Part shown: positions 24,205-32,889 of the stretch, piece by piece | Numbering within the stretch: the stretch's first letter is position 1 | Layout of the letters: every line of letters starts with the position of its first letter | Assembly: GCA_963805475.1 (NCBI GenBank) | Contig: CAWDUO010000005.1 | Location: forward strand, 76,541-140,540 | From: VRUE01 sp963805475 | Lineage (GTDB): Bacteria > Actinomycetota > Thermoleophilia > Solirubrobacterales > 70-9 | DNA: 64,000 nt | Reading direction: 5' to 3' | The notes under the pieces: model-generated | The model's database searches: none | Told to the model about the DNA's origin: nothing | The model's input: the letters and a program-made list of their open reading frames with translations, nothing else | Translations under genes and position numbers: made by a program

Positions 24205-26040
24205 GTGAGCTCCTACCCGCCGCTGGCGGCCTACGGGCTGATCGGGGACCGGCGCAGCGCGGCGCTGGTCTCCGCCGGCGGCTCGGTCGACTGGTGCTGC
24301 CTGCCGCGCTTCGACTCGGGGTCCGTGTTCGGGCGGCTGCTCGACTGGGAGCGCGGCGGCCGCTTCGCGATCGAGGCGCCGGGGGCGGAGTGCGAGCAGC
24401 GCTACCTCGAGCGGACGCTGGTGCTGGAGACGCGCCTGCGCGGCGAGGGCGGCGAGGCCCGCCTGCTGGACTTCTTCGCTCCGCCGGAGGGGCGGGAGGG
24501 CCCGCGGATCCTCCGCATCCTCGAGGGCGTCTCCGGCTCGCTGGAGCTGCAGGCGCACTTCGAGCCGCGCTTCGACTACGGCCAGGTGAAGCCGTGGCTG
24601 CGCGGCGCCGGGGAGGACGGGAACCTGTTCGCGGCGATCGGCGGCGACGACGGCCTGGTCCTGCGCAGCGAGGTCGAGCTCGAGTTCGGCGACCGCCACA
24701 CGCTGAGCGGCACGGCGACGATCGACCAGGGCGAGCGCCTGCGCTTCGAGCTCGCCTACCGCCGGCCGGTCGAGCTCGACTCGCTTGCGCAGCTGGAGCC
24801 GCTCGACCCCGGCGCGGTCGACGCCTGCCTCGAGCGCACCTGCGAGTGGTGGCGCGAGTGGGGCCGCTGCGCCCAGGGGGAGGTCGTCAACGCCTTCCCG
24901 GGGGCGATGCGCTCGGCGCTGACGCTGAAGGCGCTCTCCTTCGAGCCGACCGGGGCGATCGCCGCCGCGGCGACCACCTCGCTGCCGGAGGTGCGCCAGC
25001 TGAGCGGCGAGCGCAACTGGGACTACCGCTACAGCTGGGTGCGCGACTCGGCGATGACCGTGCGCTCGCTGGCCGAGCTGGGCTGCGAGCGCGACGCCGA
25101 CGCCTTCCGCCGCTTCATCGAGCGCAGCGCCGCCGGCAACGCCGAGGACCTGCAGATCCTCTTCGGCATCGGCGGCGAGCGGCGGCTCGCCGAGCAGGAG
25201 GTCGAGGGGCTCGAGGGCTGGAACGGCTCGCGCCCGGTGCGGGTCGGCAATCAGGCCGCCGGGCAGCTCCAGCTCGACGCCTTCGGCCAGATCGTCGACC
25301 AGAGCTGGCGCTGGCACGAGCGCGGCAACTCCCCCGACCACGACTACTGGGCCTTCGTCGCCGACCTCGTCGACACGGTAGCCGAGCGCTGGGAGGACCG
25401 CGACAAGGGAATTTGGGAGTGGCGGGGGGAGCCGCGCCACTTCGTCCACTCCAAGGCGCTGTCGTGGTCGGCCCTCGACCGCGGCGTCAAGCTGGCAGAG
25501 GACACCGGCAGGCAGGTCCCGGACGGTTGGCGCGAGGCGCGTGAGCGGGTCCGCGCCGCGGTGGAGAGCGAGGGCTACGACGAAGACCGCGGGATCTTCC
25601 GCATGGCCTTCGGCCACGACGACCACGACGCGGCGCTGCTGCGCCTGCCCGCGGCCGGCTTCTGCGCCTGGGACGACGAGCGCATGGTTCGCACCGCGGA
25701 CGCCCTGCGCGAGGCGCTCGACCTCGGCGGCGGCCTGCTGCGCCGCTACGACGCCGACGACGGGATGCCGCCCGAGGGCGCCTTCCTCGCCTGCTCGTTC
25801 TGGCTCACCACCTGCCTCGCCCGCCAGGGCCGTGAGGAGGAGGCCCGCCAGGTCTTCGAGCGCGCCGAGGCGACCGCCAACGGCCTCGGCCTGTTCTCCG
25901 AGGAGTACGACCCCGAAGCCGAGCGCATGCTCGGCAACTTCCCCCAGGCCCTGACGCACCTCTCGCACATAGAGGCGGCGGTGGCTCTCACGCGGGTAGG
26001 CTCTCGAAGGATCTTCAAATCGAGACAAGGAGCTGACTGA
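24205..26040 (+). CDS. Glycoside hydrolase family 15 protein (glucoamylase/trehalase type)
   Basis: 611 residues, the normal length. The N-terminal beta-sandwich begins YPPLAAYGLIGDRRSAALVSAGGSVDWCCLPRFDS. The alpha/alpha barrel carries the family blocks RNWDYRYSWVRDSAMTVRSL, the catalytic-acid region KGIWEWRGEPRHFVHSKALSWSALDRG and the C-terminal catalytic-base region LFSEEYDPEAERMLGNFPQALTHLSHIEAA. Bacterial members of this subgroup hydrolyse trehalose or maltodextrins, and no signal peptide is present, so it acts in the cytoplasm. A stress-sigma promoter lies just upstream. Its stop overlaps the SOD start (TGATG). Trehalose turnover under stress is inferred. Confidence 0.9.
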   Translation: MSSYPPLAAYGLIGDRRSAALVSAGGSVDWCCLPRFDSGSVFGRLLDWERGGRFAIEAPGAECEQRYLERTLVLETRLRGEGGEARLLDFFAPPEGREGPRILRILEGVSGSLELQAHFEPRFDYGQVKPWLRGAGEDGNLFAAIGGDDGLVLRSEVELEFGDRHTLSGTATIDQGERLRFELAYRRPVELDSLAQLEPLDPGAVDACLERTCEWWREWGRCAQGEVVNAFPGAMRSALTLKALSFEPTGAIAAAATTSLPEVRQLSGERNWDYRYSWVRDSAMTVRSLAELGCERDADAFRRFIERSAAGNAEDLQILFGIGGERRLAEQEVEGLEGWNGSRPVRVGNQAAGQLQLDAFGQIVDQSWRWHERGNSPDHDYWAFVADLVDTVAERWEDRDKGIWEWRGEPRHFVHSKALSWSALDRGVKLAEDTGRQVPDGWREARERVRAAVESEGYDEDRGIFRMAFGHDDHDAALLRLPAAGFCAWDDERMVRTADALREALDLGGGLLRRYDADDGMPPEGAFLACSFWLTTCLARQGREEEARQVFERAEATANGLGLFSEEYDPEAERMLGNFPQALTHLSHIEAAVALTRVGSRRIFKSRQGAD

Positions 26041-26639
26041 TGGCCTTCACCGTCCCCGATCTCCCCTACGGTTACGACGCGCTCGAGCCGCACATCGACG
26101 AGGAAACGATGCGCGTCCACCACGACAAGCACCACCAGGCCTACGTCACGAAAGCGAACGAAGCGCTGGAGGGGACCGAGTGGGCCGACCGCGAGATCGA
26201 GGACGTGCTGCGCAACCTCAGCGCCATTCCCGGCGAGGTGCAGGGCCCGGTGCGCAACAACGGCGGCGGCCACTTCAACCACTCGCTGTTCTGGCAGATG
26301 CTCAGCCCCGACGGCCGCGGCGCGCCGGGCGGCGAGCTGGGCAGCGCGATAGAGGCGACCTTCGGCTCCTTCGACTCGTTCAAGGACGAGTTCAAAAAAG
26401 CGGCGCTGGGCCGCTTCGGCTCCGGCTGGGCCTGGCTGGTCAAGGACAGCTCCGGCCTCGCCGTCGTCTCGACGCCGAACCAGGACTCGCCGGTGCTCGA
26501 CGGCAGCGTGCCGCTGCTCGGCTGCGACGTCTGGGAGCACGCCTACTACCTCAAGTACCAGAACAAGCGCCCCGACTACGTGGACGCGTTCTGGAACGTC
26601 GTGAACTGGCCCTTCGTGGAAAGCCGGTTCGCGGAGTAG
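26040..26639 (+). CDS. Fe/Mn superoxide dismutase
   Basis: 199 residues. Metal ligands are all visible: His in MRVHHDKHHQAYV, His in GGGHFNHSLFWQML, and the Asp/His of LLGCDVWEHAYYLKYQNKRPDYVDAFWNVVNW. It disproportionates superoxide to hydrogen peroxide and oxygen. No signal peptide, so cytosolic. The sequence GGGHFNHSLFW resembles Mn-preferring enzymes but metal choice cannot be decided. It is the second gene of an operon with GH15 and probably shares its stress-sigma promoter. Confidence 0.95.
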   Translation: MAFTVPDLPYGYDALEPHIDEETMRVHHDKHHQAYVTKANEALEGTEWADREIEDVLRNLSAIPGEVQGPVRNNGGGHFNHSLFWQMLSPDGRGAPGGELGSAIEATFGSFDSFKDEFKKAALGRFGSGWAWLVKDSSGLAVVSTPNQDSPVLDGSVPLLGCDVWEHAYYLKYQNKRPDYVDAFWNVVNWPFVESRFAE

Positions 26640-28277
26640 CTACGCGACCTGGGCGGGACGCGCGGCCTCGGGGAGGTCGCGCGTCGCCGCGCCCTCCTTC
26701 GGCGGGATCTGGCCGATCGCGTTCTCGGCCATCGCGGTGATCGTCAGGCTGGGGTTGACGCCGACGTTGGCGGGGATCGCGGAGCCGTCGCAGACGATCA
26801 GGTTCTCGTAGCCGAAGACCCGCTGGCGGGCGTCGACGACGCCGTCCTCGGGGCCGTGGCCGATCGCCGCGCCGCCGAGGATGTGGGCGGTCGTCGGCAC
26901 GTTCAGCGTCGCCTCCATGACCGAGCTCTGGGCGATCCCGCCGGTGCGCTCGGCGAACCATTCGGCCGCCTCGTTGGCGACCGGGATGAAGGTCGGGTTG
27001 GGCCGCTCGGGGTCCTGCTCGGTCTGCAGCCGCACCTCGCCGTTGCGCTTCAGCCGCGGTCGCAGGGCGATCGCGTTGTCGAGCGTCTGCATGACGAGCA
27101 GGATGATCGTGCGGTGCGAGGTGCCGAACGGCCACAGCACCCTGGCGAAGTCGACCGGGTGGCGGACGATCTGGGCGAGCAGCTTCAGCGGCCGCGTGAC
27201 CCGCGTCCCGTCGCCGACCAGCAGCGTGTTCAGGGTGCTCATCGAGTCGCCCGCCCTGCCGTAGGTGACGGTCTCGATGTGGGTGTGGGGGTCGGGGTAG
27301 ATGCTCGAGGTGATCGCGACTCGGCTGCTCAGGTCCTCGGGGTAGTCGGGCGGCACGCGGACGGCGAGGATGCTCTCGCTGTTGGTCCGCACCAGCTCGC
27401 CGAGGCGCGGCGAGATCCTCGGCAGCGAGCCGCCGAGGCGGCAGCGCTGGAGCAGCTTGTTGGTGCCGAGCGGGCCGGCGGCGACGATCACGCCGCGGGC
27501 GGTCAGGGTGTGCTTGCGGCGGCCGCGCAGCATCCCCGAGCGCTCGCTGGTCACCGCGTAGCCGTCGCCGCCGTCGGCGGCGCCGAGCGGCCGGATGTCG
27601 GTGACGGTGCGCTCGGGCTGCACCTCGACCCCGCGGTGCTCGGCCAGCCAGAGGTAGTTCTTGACCAGCGTGTTCTTCGCCCCGTGCGGGCAGCCGACCA
27701 TGCAGCGGCCGCACTGCTTGCAGCCGGTGCGCTCCGGTCCCTCGCCTTCGAAGTAGGGGTCGGCGACGGTCTGGCCGGGGTTGTCGAGGTAGACCCCGAC
27801 GGGGGTCTTGCGGTAGGTGTCGCCGACACCCAGCTCCTCGCCGAGCTCGCGCAGCAGCTGGTCCGCCGGGTCGTCGCGGTCGTGGACGGTGACGCCGAGC
27901 ATCCGCTGCGCGGTCTCGTAGTGGGGCATCAGGCGCGCCTGCCAGTCGTCGAGGTCGGCCCACTGCGGGTCTTCGAAGAACTGGGCGGGGGGGACGTAGA
28001 GCGTGTTCGCGTAGCCGAGGCTGCCGCCGCCGACCCCGCAGCCGCTGACCACGGCGACGTCGCGGAACAGGCTCAGCCGGAAGATCCCCTTCATCCCCAG
28101 GCGCGGCGCCCAGAAGTAGCGCCGGCTGTCCCAGGTCGAGGAGGGGAAGTCGTCGTCGCCGAACCGCTTGCCGCACTCGACCACGGCGACGTCGTAGCCC
28201 TTTTCGGCCAGGCGCAGCGCCGAGACGCTGCCGCCGAAGCCAGAGCCCACAACTATCCAGTCGTAGTCGTAGGTCAA
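26640..28277 (-). CDS. GMC-family oxidoreductase with an internal Cys-rich iron-sulfur-like motif
   Basis: 545 residues. The FAD motif VVGSGFGGSVSALRLAEKGYDVAVVE is at the N-terminus, followed by SGCGVGGGSLGYANTL. The GMC C-terminal block has HILGGAAIGHGPEDGVVD and NLIVCDGSAIPANVGVNPSLTITAMAEN. Between residues 175 and 200 lies CKQCGRCMVGCPHGAKNTL, a 4Fe-4S-like spacing absent from classical cholesterol oxidases but known in a bacterial GMC subgroup. Actinobacterial relatives are annotated as cholesterol oxidases, but I would not assign a sterol. A rubredoxin is encoded 19 nt upstream on the same strand and may act as its electron carrier. Confidence 0.87.
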   Translation of the reverse strand: MTYDYDWIVVGSGFGGSVSALRLAEKGYDVAVVECGKRFGDDDFPSSTWDSRRYFWAPRLGMKGIFRLSLFRDVAVVSGCGVGGGSLGYANTLYVPPAQFFEDPQWADLDDWQARLMPHYETAQRMLGVTVHDRDDPADQLLRELGEELGVGDTYRKTPVGVYLDNPGQTVADPYFEGEGPERTGCKQCGRCMVGCPHGAKNTLVKNYLWLAEHRGVEVQPERTVTDIRPLGAADGGDGYAVTSERSGMLRGRRKHTLTARGVIVAAGPLGTNKLLQRCRLGGSLPRISPRLGELVRTNSESILAVRVPPDYPEDLSSRVAITSSIYPDPHTHIETVTYGRAGDSMSTLNTLLVGDGTRVTRPLKLLAQIVRHPVDFARVLWPFGTSHRTIILLVMQTLDNAIALRPRLKRNGEVRLQTEQDPERPNPTFIPVANEAAEWFAERTGGIAQSSVMEATLNVPTTAHILGGAAIGHGPEDGVVDARQRVFGYENLIVCDGSAIPANVGVNPSLTITAMAENAIGQIPPKEGAATRDLPEAARPAQVA

Positions 28278-28296
28278 GGCGGGGTTTTCCCTCGGC

Positions 28297-28491
28297 TCAG
28301 GCCTCGCCCGGCTCGAGCGGGCGGAAGTCGCTGGTCCGCGCTCCGCAGACGGGGCAGAACCAGTCGCCGGGGATGTCCTCGAACGGCGTTCCGGGCGGGA
28401 TGCCGCCGTCGGGGTCGCCGACCGCCGGGTCGTAGATGAAGCCGCAGCTTTCGCAGATCCACTGCGTCGTCTCGGTGGTCGTCGCGCTCAT
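28297..28491 (-). CDS. Rubredoxin
   Basis: 64 residues with both iron-binding pairs, WICESCGFIYDPAVGDPDGG and DWFCPVCGARTSDFRPL, and the conserved PGTPFEDIP segment. It is a one-electron carrier. It is followed 19 nt later by the GMC oxidoreductase gene on the same strand, so the two are probably co-transcribed. Confidence 0.95.
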   Translation of the reverse strand: MSATTTETTQWICESCGFIYDPAVGDPDGGIPPGTPFEDIPGDWFCPVCGARTSDFRPLEPGEA

Positions 28492-28513
28492 GGCCGAAGC
28501 TTAGGGAACCGGG

Positions 28514-29077
28514 CTACTTGTCGAAGCTGACCGCGACCGGCTCGCGCTCTGCTTTGTCCTCGATCTCGAAGTACTCGCGCGCCGTGAAGCCGCCCTGGTT
28601 GGCGACGATCGAGCCGGGGAACTGCTGGATCGAGGTGTTGTAGGACTGCACGTTGGAGTTGTAGATCCGGCGCGAGGCCTGGATTTCGTCCTCCAGCTCC
28701 GAGAGGTTGCGGCTCAGCTGCTGGAAGTTTTCCGTCGCCCGCAGCTGGGGGTAGTTCTCGGCGACGGCGCGCAGGCCGGCGAGCGCGCCGGTAAGGCCCT
28801 GCTCGGCTTTGGAGGTGTCGGCGACGCCCTGCGCGGACATCGCGTCGGCGCGCGCCTGGGTCACCTTCTCGAAGGTCTCTTTCTCGTGCGTGGCGTAGCC
28901 CTTGACCGTCTCGACCAGGTTGGGCACGAGGTCGTGGCGCCGTTTGAGCTGCACGTCGATCCCGCTCCACGACTCGTCGACCCGGTTGCGCGAGGCGATG
29001 ATCGAGTTGCGCTTGGCGACGTAATAGAAGCCCGCGACGACGACGAGCGCGACGATCACGATGAGAACGACCACCAT
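28514..29077 (-). CDS. lemA: LemA family protein
   Basis: 187 residues: one N-terminal membrane helix (MVVVLIVIVALVVVAGFYYVAKRN) with a short outside segment, then the all-helical LemA core with VDESWSGIDVQLKRRHDLVPNLVETVKGYATHEKETFEKVTQARA and YNSNVQSYNTSIQQFPGSIVAN. LemA is a widespread membrane-anchored coiled-coil protein of unknown function. It is divergent from a DUF3137-like gene, a pairing often seen. Confidence 0.92.
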   Translation of the reverse strand: MVVVLIVIVALVVVAGFYYVAKRNSIIASRNRVDESWSGIDVQLKRRHDLVPNLVETVKGYATHEKETFEKVTQARADAMSAQGVADTSKAEQGLTGALAGLRAVAENYPQLRATENFQQLSRNLSELEDEIQASRRIYNSNVQSYNTSIQQFPGSIVANQGGFTAREYFEIEDKAEREPVAVSFDK

Positions 29078-29107
29078 GCCCGCATCCTACCCCCATAGGA
29101 TCGGGCC

Positions 29108-29779
29108 GTGGGCGCGAAGCGCGAAGCGGAGGAATGGGCCGAGGTCGTGCGGCGCTACGGGCAGCGGCACGAGCTGACGTATGAGCCGGTGGGCGGGATC
29201 AACCCGGTGGACGCGCCGGTGGCGCTCTGCGTCGGCGGCGCCAACCGGCTCACCGGGCAGCTGGTCGAAGGCTTCTGGGGCTCCTCGTGCGACGCCGACG
29301 AAGTCGAGGCCGGCGGCCTGTTCGGCAAGGCGACGCTGCCGACGGCGCTGCTCGCCAAGGCTCACATGCCGGACCTGGCGCAGGTGATCCCGGCCTTCAA
29401 CGTCGAGTCGATCGAGGGGCACGAGGTGCTCACCAAGCGCTTCGCCCGCAAGGTCGAGTTCGAGTCGATCGAGTTCAACAGGCGCTTCCAGGCGACCGTG
29501 CCCAGCGAGTACGACCCGGTCAAGCTGCGCGAGCTGTTCAGCCCCGGCTTCCTCACCTGGACGACGACGATGACCGGTGAGGTCGACTTCGGCATAAACG
29601 ACCGTCAGCTCTGGTTCCTCTGGCGCCTGCGCGAGCGCGGCGAGGGCGAGCTGAAGGAGGCGCTGAAGAACGCGGGTCAGCTGTTCAAACGCCTCCAGGC
29701 CGAGATGGAAGAGAGCGGCCTGCACACCTACCAGCCCGGCCCGTGGCACGCCGGTCTGAAGCCCTTTCCTAAGGACTGA
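29108..29779 (+). CDS. DUF3137-like protein of unknown function
   Basis: 223 residues, no signal peptide or membrane helix. The central part (FARKVEFESIEFNRRFQATVPSEYDPVKLRELFSPGFLTWTTTM) resembles the DUF3137 pattern in which a strand N-R-x-F-x-V-x-x-x-D-x-x-x-A-x-x-L-L is followed by a short helix. The end (LKEALKNAGQLFKRLQAEMEESGLHTYQPGPWHAGLKPF) is helical. It starts with a GTG 30 nt from the divergent lemA gene, which supports a shared role, but none is known. Confidence 0.6.
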   Translation: MGAKREAEEWAEVVRRYGQRHELTYEPVGGINPVDAPVALCVGGANRLTGQLVEGFWGSSCDADEVEAGGLFGKATLPTALLAKAHMPDLAQVIPAFNVESIEGHEVLTKRFARKVEFESIEFNRRFQATVPSEYDPVKLRELFSPGFLTWTTTMTGEVDFGINDRQLWFLWRLRERGEGELKEALKNAGQLFKRLQAEMEESGLHTYQPGPWHAGLKPFPKD

Positions 29780-29790
29780 GGTCTCCGGCG

Positions 29791-29867
29791 CGCGGGTCCT
29801 GTCGGAAGGGAAGGGGGTGTTAGCGGCCTCACCCGGCCGAACACCCCCTTCCCTTCCGCCACCCGCG
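29791..29867. repeat. Long three-tier hairpin between DUF3137-like and Nudix genes
   Basis: An inner stem CGGCC/GGCCG, a perfect 18-bp stem (GGAAGGGAAGGGGGTGTT at 29804-29821 with its complement at 29840-29857) and an outer stem CGCGGGT/ACCCGCG form a cruciform about 77 nt long. Both flanking genes point right, so it could act as a terminator, but no T-run follows. Confidence 0.8.
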
Positions 29868-29884
29868 CGAGATACGTTTGGCAA

Positions 29885-30529
29885 GTGACGGAGAGACAGC
29901 GGGGCCCAGCCGAGGCTCCGAATCTGGGGGAGCCTGCGGTGCCGCGGCCTTCGGCGTCCGTGGTGCTGCTGAGGCGCGGGGGGAAGCACGGGGACCGGGC
30001 GCTGGAGGTGCTGCTGCTGAAGCGATCCGAGAAGGCGAAGTTCATGCCCGGGGTCTGGGTGTTTCCCGGAGGCGGAGTCGATCCGGATGACGGCGAAGGC
30101 GAGACTGGGCGTCGAGCTTGCGCCGTTCGGGAGCTGGAGGAGGAGGCCGGCATCCAGCTTCCCAAGGGCGAGGAGCTTGTGCTCTTTTCACGCTGGATCA
30201 CTCCCGAAGTCGTCTCGCGCCGCTTCGACGCCTGGTTCTTCCTCGCGCTGGCGCCAGCTCACACTCCGCCCGTGCCCGATGGCGTCGAGACGACCGAGGC
30301 TGGCTGGTTCGAGCCGAAGGCGGCGCTGAAGGCTCAACACGAAGGCGAGCTGCAGCTGGCCTTCCCAACGGTCCAGCAGCTGAAAGCTCTCTTGCCCTAC
30401 AGCACCGCCCCGGAAGCCATCGACGCCCACCGGGGCCGGACCGTCGACCCGATCCTTCCGAAAGTCATCGGCACCCCCGACCAGCACCGCGTGGTCCTTC
30501 CCGGCGACCCGGACTACCCGTCAACCTAG
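29885..30529 (+). CDS. Nudix hydrolase
   Basis: 214 residues. The Nudix core begins SASVVLLRRGGKHGDRALEVLLLKRSEKAKFMPGVWVFPGGGVDPDDGEGET and continues ACAVRELEEEAGIQL, giving the REXXEEXG catalytic helix. The spacing between the GG and the helix is slightly longer than the classic box, as in the CoA-diphosphatase-like and large acyl-type Nudix groups. Family members cleave nucleoside diphosphate-X compounds. Its GTG start at 29885 is 18 nt beyond the hairpin. Substrate unknown. Confidence 0.88.
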   Translation: MTERQRGPAEAPNLGEPAVPRPSASVVLLRRGGKHGDRALEVLLLKRSEKAKFMPGVWVFPGGGVDPDDGEGETGRRACAVRELEEEAGIQLPKGEELVLFSRWITPEVVSRRFDAWFFLALAPAHTPPVPDGVETTEAGWFEPKAALKAQHEGELQLAFPTVQQLKALLPYSTAPEAIDAHRGRTVDPILPKVIGTPDQHRVVLPGDPDYPST

Positions 30530-30545
30530 ACCGTACCTCGCGCGC

Positions 30546-31853
30546 CTATGCGGCCTGGGCGAGTTCCGGATACGCGCCGGCGACTGCCGCCTGGATCGAC
30601 TCGGCGACGATCGAGACGAGCTGGCGCAGCTCGTCCTCGGAGATCGATAGGGGGGGCATCAGGACGACGACGTCACCCAGCGGTCGGACTATGGCGCCGC
30701 GGCGGCGCGCCTCGAGGGTGACGCGGTGGCCGAGGCGCAGGGCCGGGTCGTGCTCGCCGAGGTCGATGCCGGTCATCGTGCCGCGGCGGCGCACCTCGGC
30801 GACCTCGGGCAGCGCCGCGACCGGCTCCAGCAGCTCGCCCAGCAGCTCGAGCTTCGGCCCGAGGCGCTCCAGCGTGCGCTCCTCCTCGAAGACCGCGAGG
30901 CTGGCGAGCGCCGCGGCGCAGGCGAGCGGGTTCCCCGTATACGTGTGGCCGTGAAAGAAGGTGCGTTGCTCCTCGGGCGCGCCGAGGAAGCCCTCGTAGA
31001 TCCGCTCGGTCGCGAGCGTCGCCGCCAGCGGCAGGTAGCCGCCGGTGAGCCCCTTGGCGAGGCACATCAGGTCGGGCGCGACCTCCTCCCGCTCGCAGGC
31101 GAACATCGTGCCGGTGCGGCCGAAGCCGGTCGCCACCTCGTCGCAGATCAGGAGCACGCCGTAGCGGTCGCAAAGCTCGCGCGCCTCGCGCAGGTAGCCG
31201 GGCGGGTGGACGAGCATCCCGGCGGCGCCCTGGACGAGCGGCTCGACGATCAGCGCCGCGATCTCTTCCTCGTGGCAGGAGAGCACGCGCTCGAGGTCGG
31301 CCGCGTCGCCGGGCTCGACCGCGTGCGTGGGGAAGAGCAGCGGCCGGTAGGTCGAGTGGAAGAGGTCGATTCCGCCGACCGAGACCGAGCCGATCGTGTC
31401 GCCGTGGTAGGCCTCGCGCATGTGGGCGAACGAGGTGCGCCGCCGGTGCTGGCCGCCGCGCTGCTGCTGGAACTGGAAGGCCATCTTCAGTGCGATCTCG
31501 ACCGCGGTCGCCCCGGCTTCGGAGTAGAAGACGCGGCTCAGGCCCGGCGGCGCGATCTCGACCAGCTTCGCCGCCAGCTCGGCGGCGGCCGGGTGGGAGA
31601 GGCCGAGCATGGTCGAGTGGGCGACCCGCTCCAGCTGCTCGCGCACGGCCGCGTCGATGCGCGGCTGGCGATGCCCGTGGACGTTGCACCACAGCGAGGA
31701 GACGCCGTCGATATAGCGGCGCCCCTCGGCGTCGATCAGCCACGTCCCCTCGGCCCGCTCGATCATCAGGGGCTCTTCCTCGACCCAGCCCCGCTGCTGG
31801 GTGAACGGGTGCCAGAGATGGTCGCGATCGAGCTGAGCGTGGTCCACCGACAT
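30546..31853 (-). CDS. bioA: Adenosylmethionine-8-amino-7-oxononanoate aminotransferase (BioA)
   Basis: 435 residues of a class III PLP aminotransferase. Motifs include HLWHPFTQQRGW, DGVSSLWCNVHGH, the cofactor-binding FYSEAGATAVEIALKMAFQ, the Asp of LLICDEVATGFGRTG and the Schiff-base Lys in MCLAKGLTGGYLPL. The W-H-P-F and S-S-L-W-C-N-V-H-G-H segments are specific for BioA. It makes 7,8-diaminopelargonate in biotin synthesis. It stands apart from bioDFB, which lie 4 kb to the right on the same strand with a MarR/MFS pair and accessory genes between. The ATG at 31853 is used. Confidence 0.94.
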   Translation of the reverse strand: MSVDHAQLDRDHLWHPFTQQRGWVEEEPLMIERAEGTWLIDAEGRRYIDGVSSLWCNVHGHRQPRIDAAVREQLERVAHSTMLGLSHPAAAELAAKLVEIAPPGLSRVFYSEAGATAVEIALKMAFQFQQQRGGQHRRRTSFAHMREAYHGDTIGSVSVGGIDLFHSTYRPLLFPTHAVEPGDAADLERVLSCHEEEIAALIVEPLVQGAAGMLVHPPGYLREARELCDRYGVLLICDEVATGFGRTGTMFACEREEVAPDLMCLAKGLTGGYLPLAATLATERIYEGFLGAPEEQRTFFHGHTYTGNPLACAAALASLAVFEEERTLERLGPKLELLGELLEPVAALPEVAEVRRRGTMTGIDLGEHDPALRLGHRVTLEARRRGAIVRPLGDVVVLMPPLSISEDELRQLVSIVAESIQAAVAGAYPELAQAA

Positions 31854-31979
31854 CGCCGCGCCCGAATCTAGTCCGCCCCCCGGCGGAACCTCGCCGCCCG
31901 ATCGCCGCAGGTTGCGGTATCGCGCCCTCGCGGGGAGGTCCAAATAAAAGTCGGGCGGGGAGGGTGGCATTCTTCTCAC

Positions 31980-32324
31980 GTGGCCGACCGACAGCACTTG
32001 CCGAATCCGCTGCGCCGCGAGGTCTTAGTAGAGGCCGGGCACCGTTGCGCTATCCCCACTTGCCGCGAGCATCCCGTGGAGGTCGCGCATATCGAGCCAC
32101 GAAAGCCGGATGGCTCAAACGACGTATTCGACAACCTGATCGCTCTTTGTCCGACCTGCCATACGCGCTACGACAAAGGCGAGATGGACCGGCTCTCAAT
32201 GCGGCAATACAAGGCGAGCCTCTCAGTCCTCAATGCCCGATACGGCGACGTTGAGAAAAAGATTCTGGAATATTTCGCCGATACCCCAGGAGCGAACGCC
32301 ATTCAGCTTCCCGGGGGGTCATAA
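31980..32324 (+). CDS. HNH endonuclease domain protein
   Basis: 114 residues. The HNH core is AGHRCAIPTCREHPVEVAHIEPRKPDGSNDVFDNLIALCPTCHTRYDKGEM: zinc-binding Cys pairs (CAIPTC, CPTC), the catalytic His of VAHIEP and Asn of DNLIALC. There is no further recognised domain, so it may be a stand-alone nuclease or the remnant of a larger effector. GC content drops here compared with the neighbours, marking the start of an accessory block. The GTG at 31980 is used. Confidence 0.85.
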   Translation: MADRQHLPNPLRREVLVEAGHRCAIPTCREHPVEVAHIEPRKPDGSNDVFDNLIALCPTCHTRYDKGEMDRLSMRQYKASLSVLNARYGDVEKKILEYFADTPGANAIQLPGGS

Positions 32325-32418
32325 GGGAACATGTGTGGCCAAGAGATCGACTAGCGAATAGAGATGCCCATCTTGCTCCACTTCGGCTCTATGTAATCCC
32401 GTTTAGAGTAGCCATGGC

Positions 32419-32889
32419 ATGACTGATTCCGGAGGTCCGTACGTGATGCTCGCCGCTCTCTGTGAGCAGGTGATCCAAGCGAATGATAGTCGCGTCAGCG
32501 TCATCAATGTCGTTGAGCAGGTCACCGCTGGGAGGCAAGGGCCAGAAGTCCCTGATGAGATGCCGCCGTTCGACTTTCAGATCAAATCGATCATCGAGCT
32601 AGTTGGAGGGAAGGCAAAAGGGCGATTCGGCATCAAGATCCAACCAGAGGCCCCGAGCGGCGTCAAGCTCCAAGCTATTGAGCATACGGTCCGGTTTGGA
32701 GAAGGAAGTGGCGTCCGCCTAGTTGGCGACGTTCAGATCAAATTGGAGGAGGAGGGTCCCTACTGGATCGATGTAATCCTGGTCAGGGGCCGGGGCAAGA
32801 ACCAAGCCGAGGAGCTGCTTACGAGGATGCCCCTGCGAGTTGTTTACCAACCAATGAAGACGACCATTGACCGCCCGACGGAAGATTGA
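32419..32889 (+). CDS. Hypothetical beta-rich protein (DUF6941-like)
   Basis: 156 residues. The first half (GGPYVMLAALCEQVIQANDSRVSVINVVEQVTA) and later alternating strands (FDFQIKSIIELVGGKAKGRFGIKIQPEAP, VRLVGDVQIKLEEEGPYWIDVILV) suggest a beta-sandwich like DUF6941, a family of unknown function that often begins with a statement of a sensed signal (V-x-V-I-x-V-x-x). Its last 71 nt overlap the 3' end of the opposite gene. Part of the AT-richer accessory block. Confidence 0.55.
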   Translation: MTDSGGPYVMLAALCEQVIQANDSRVSVINVVEQVTAGRQGPEVPDEMPPFDFQIKSIIELVGGKAKGRFGIKIQPEAPSGVKLQAIEHTVRFGEGSGVRLVGDVQIKLEEEGPYWIDVILVRGRGKNQAEELLTRMPLRVVYQPMKTTIDRPTED

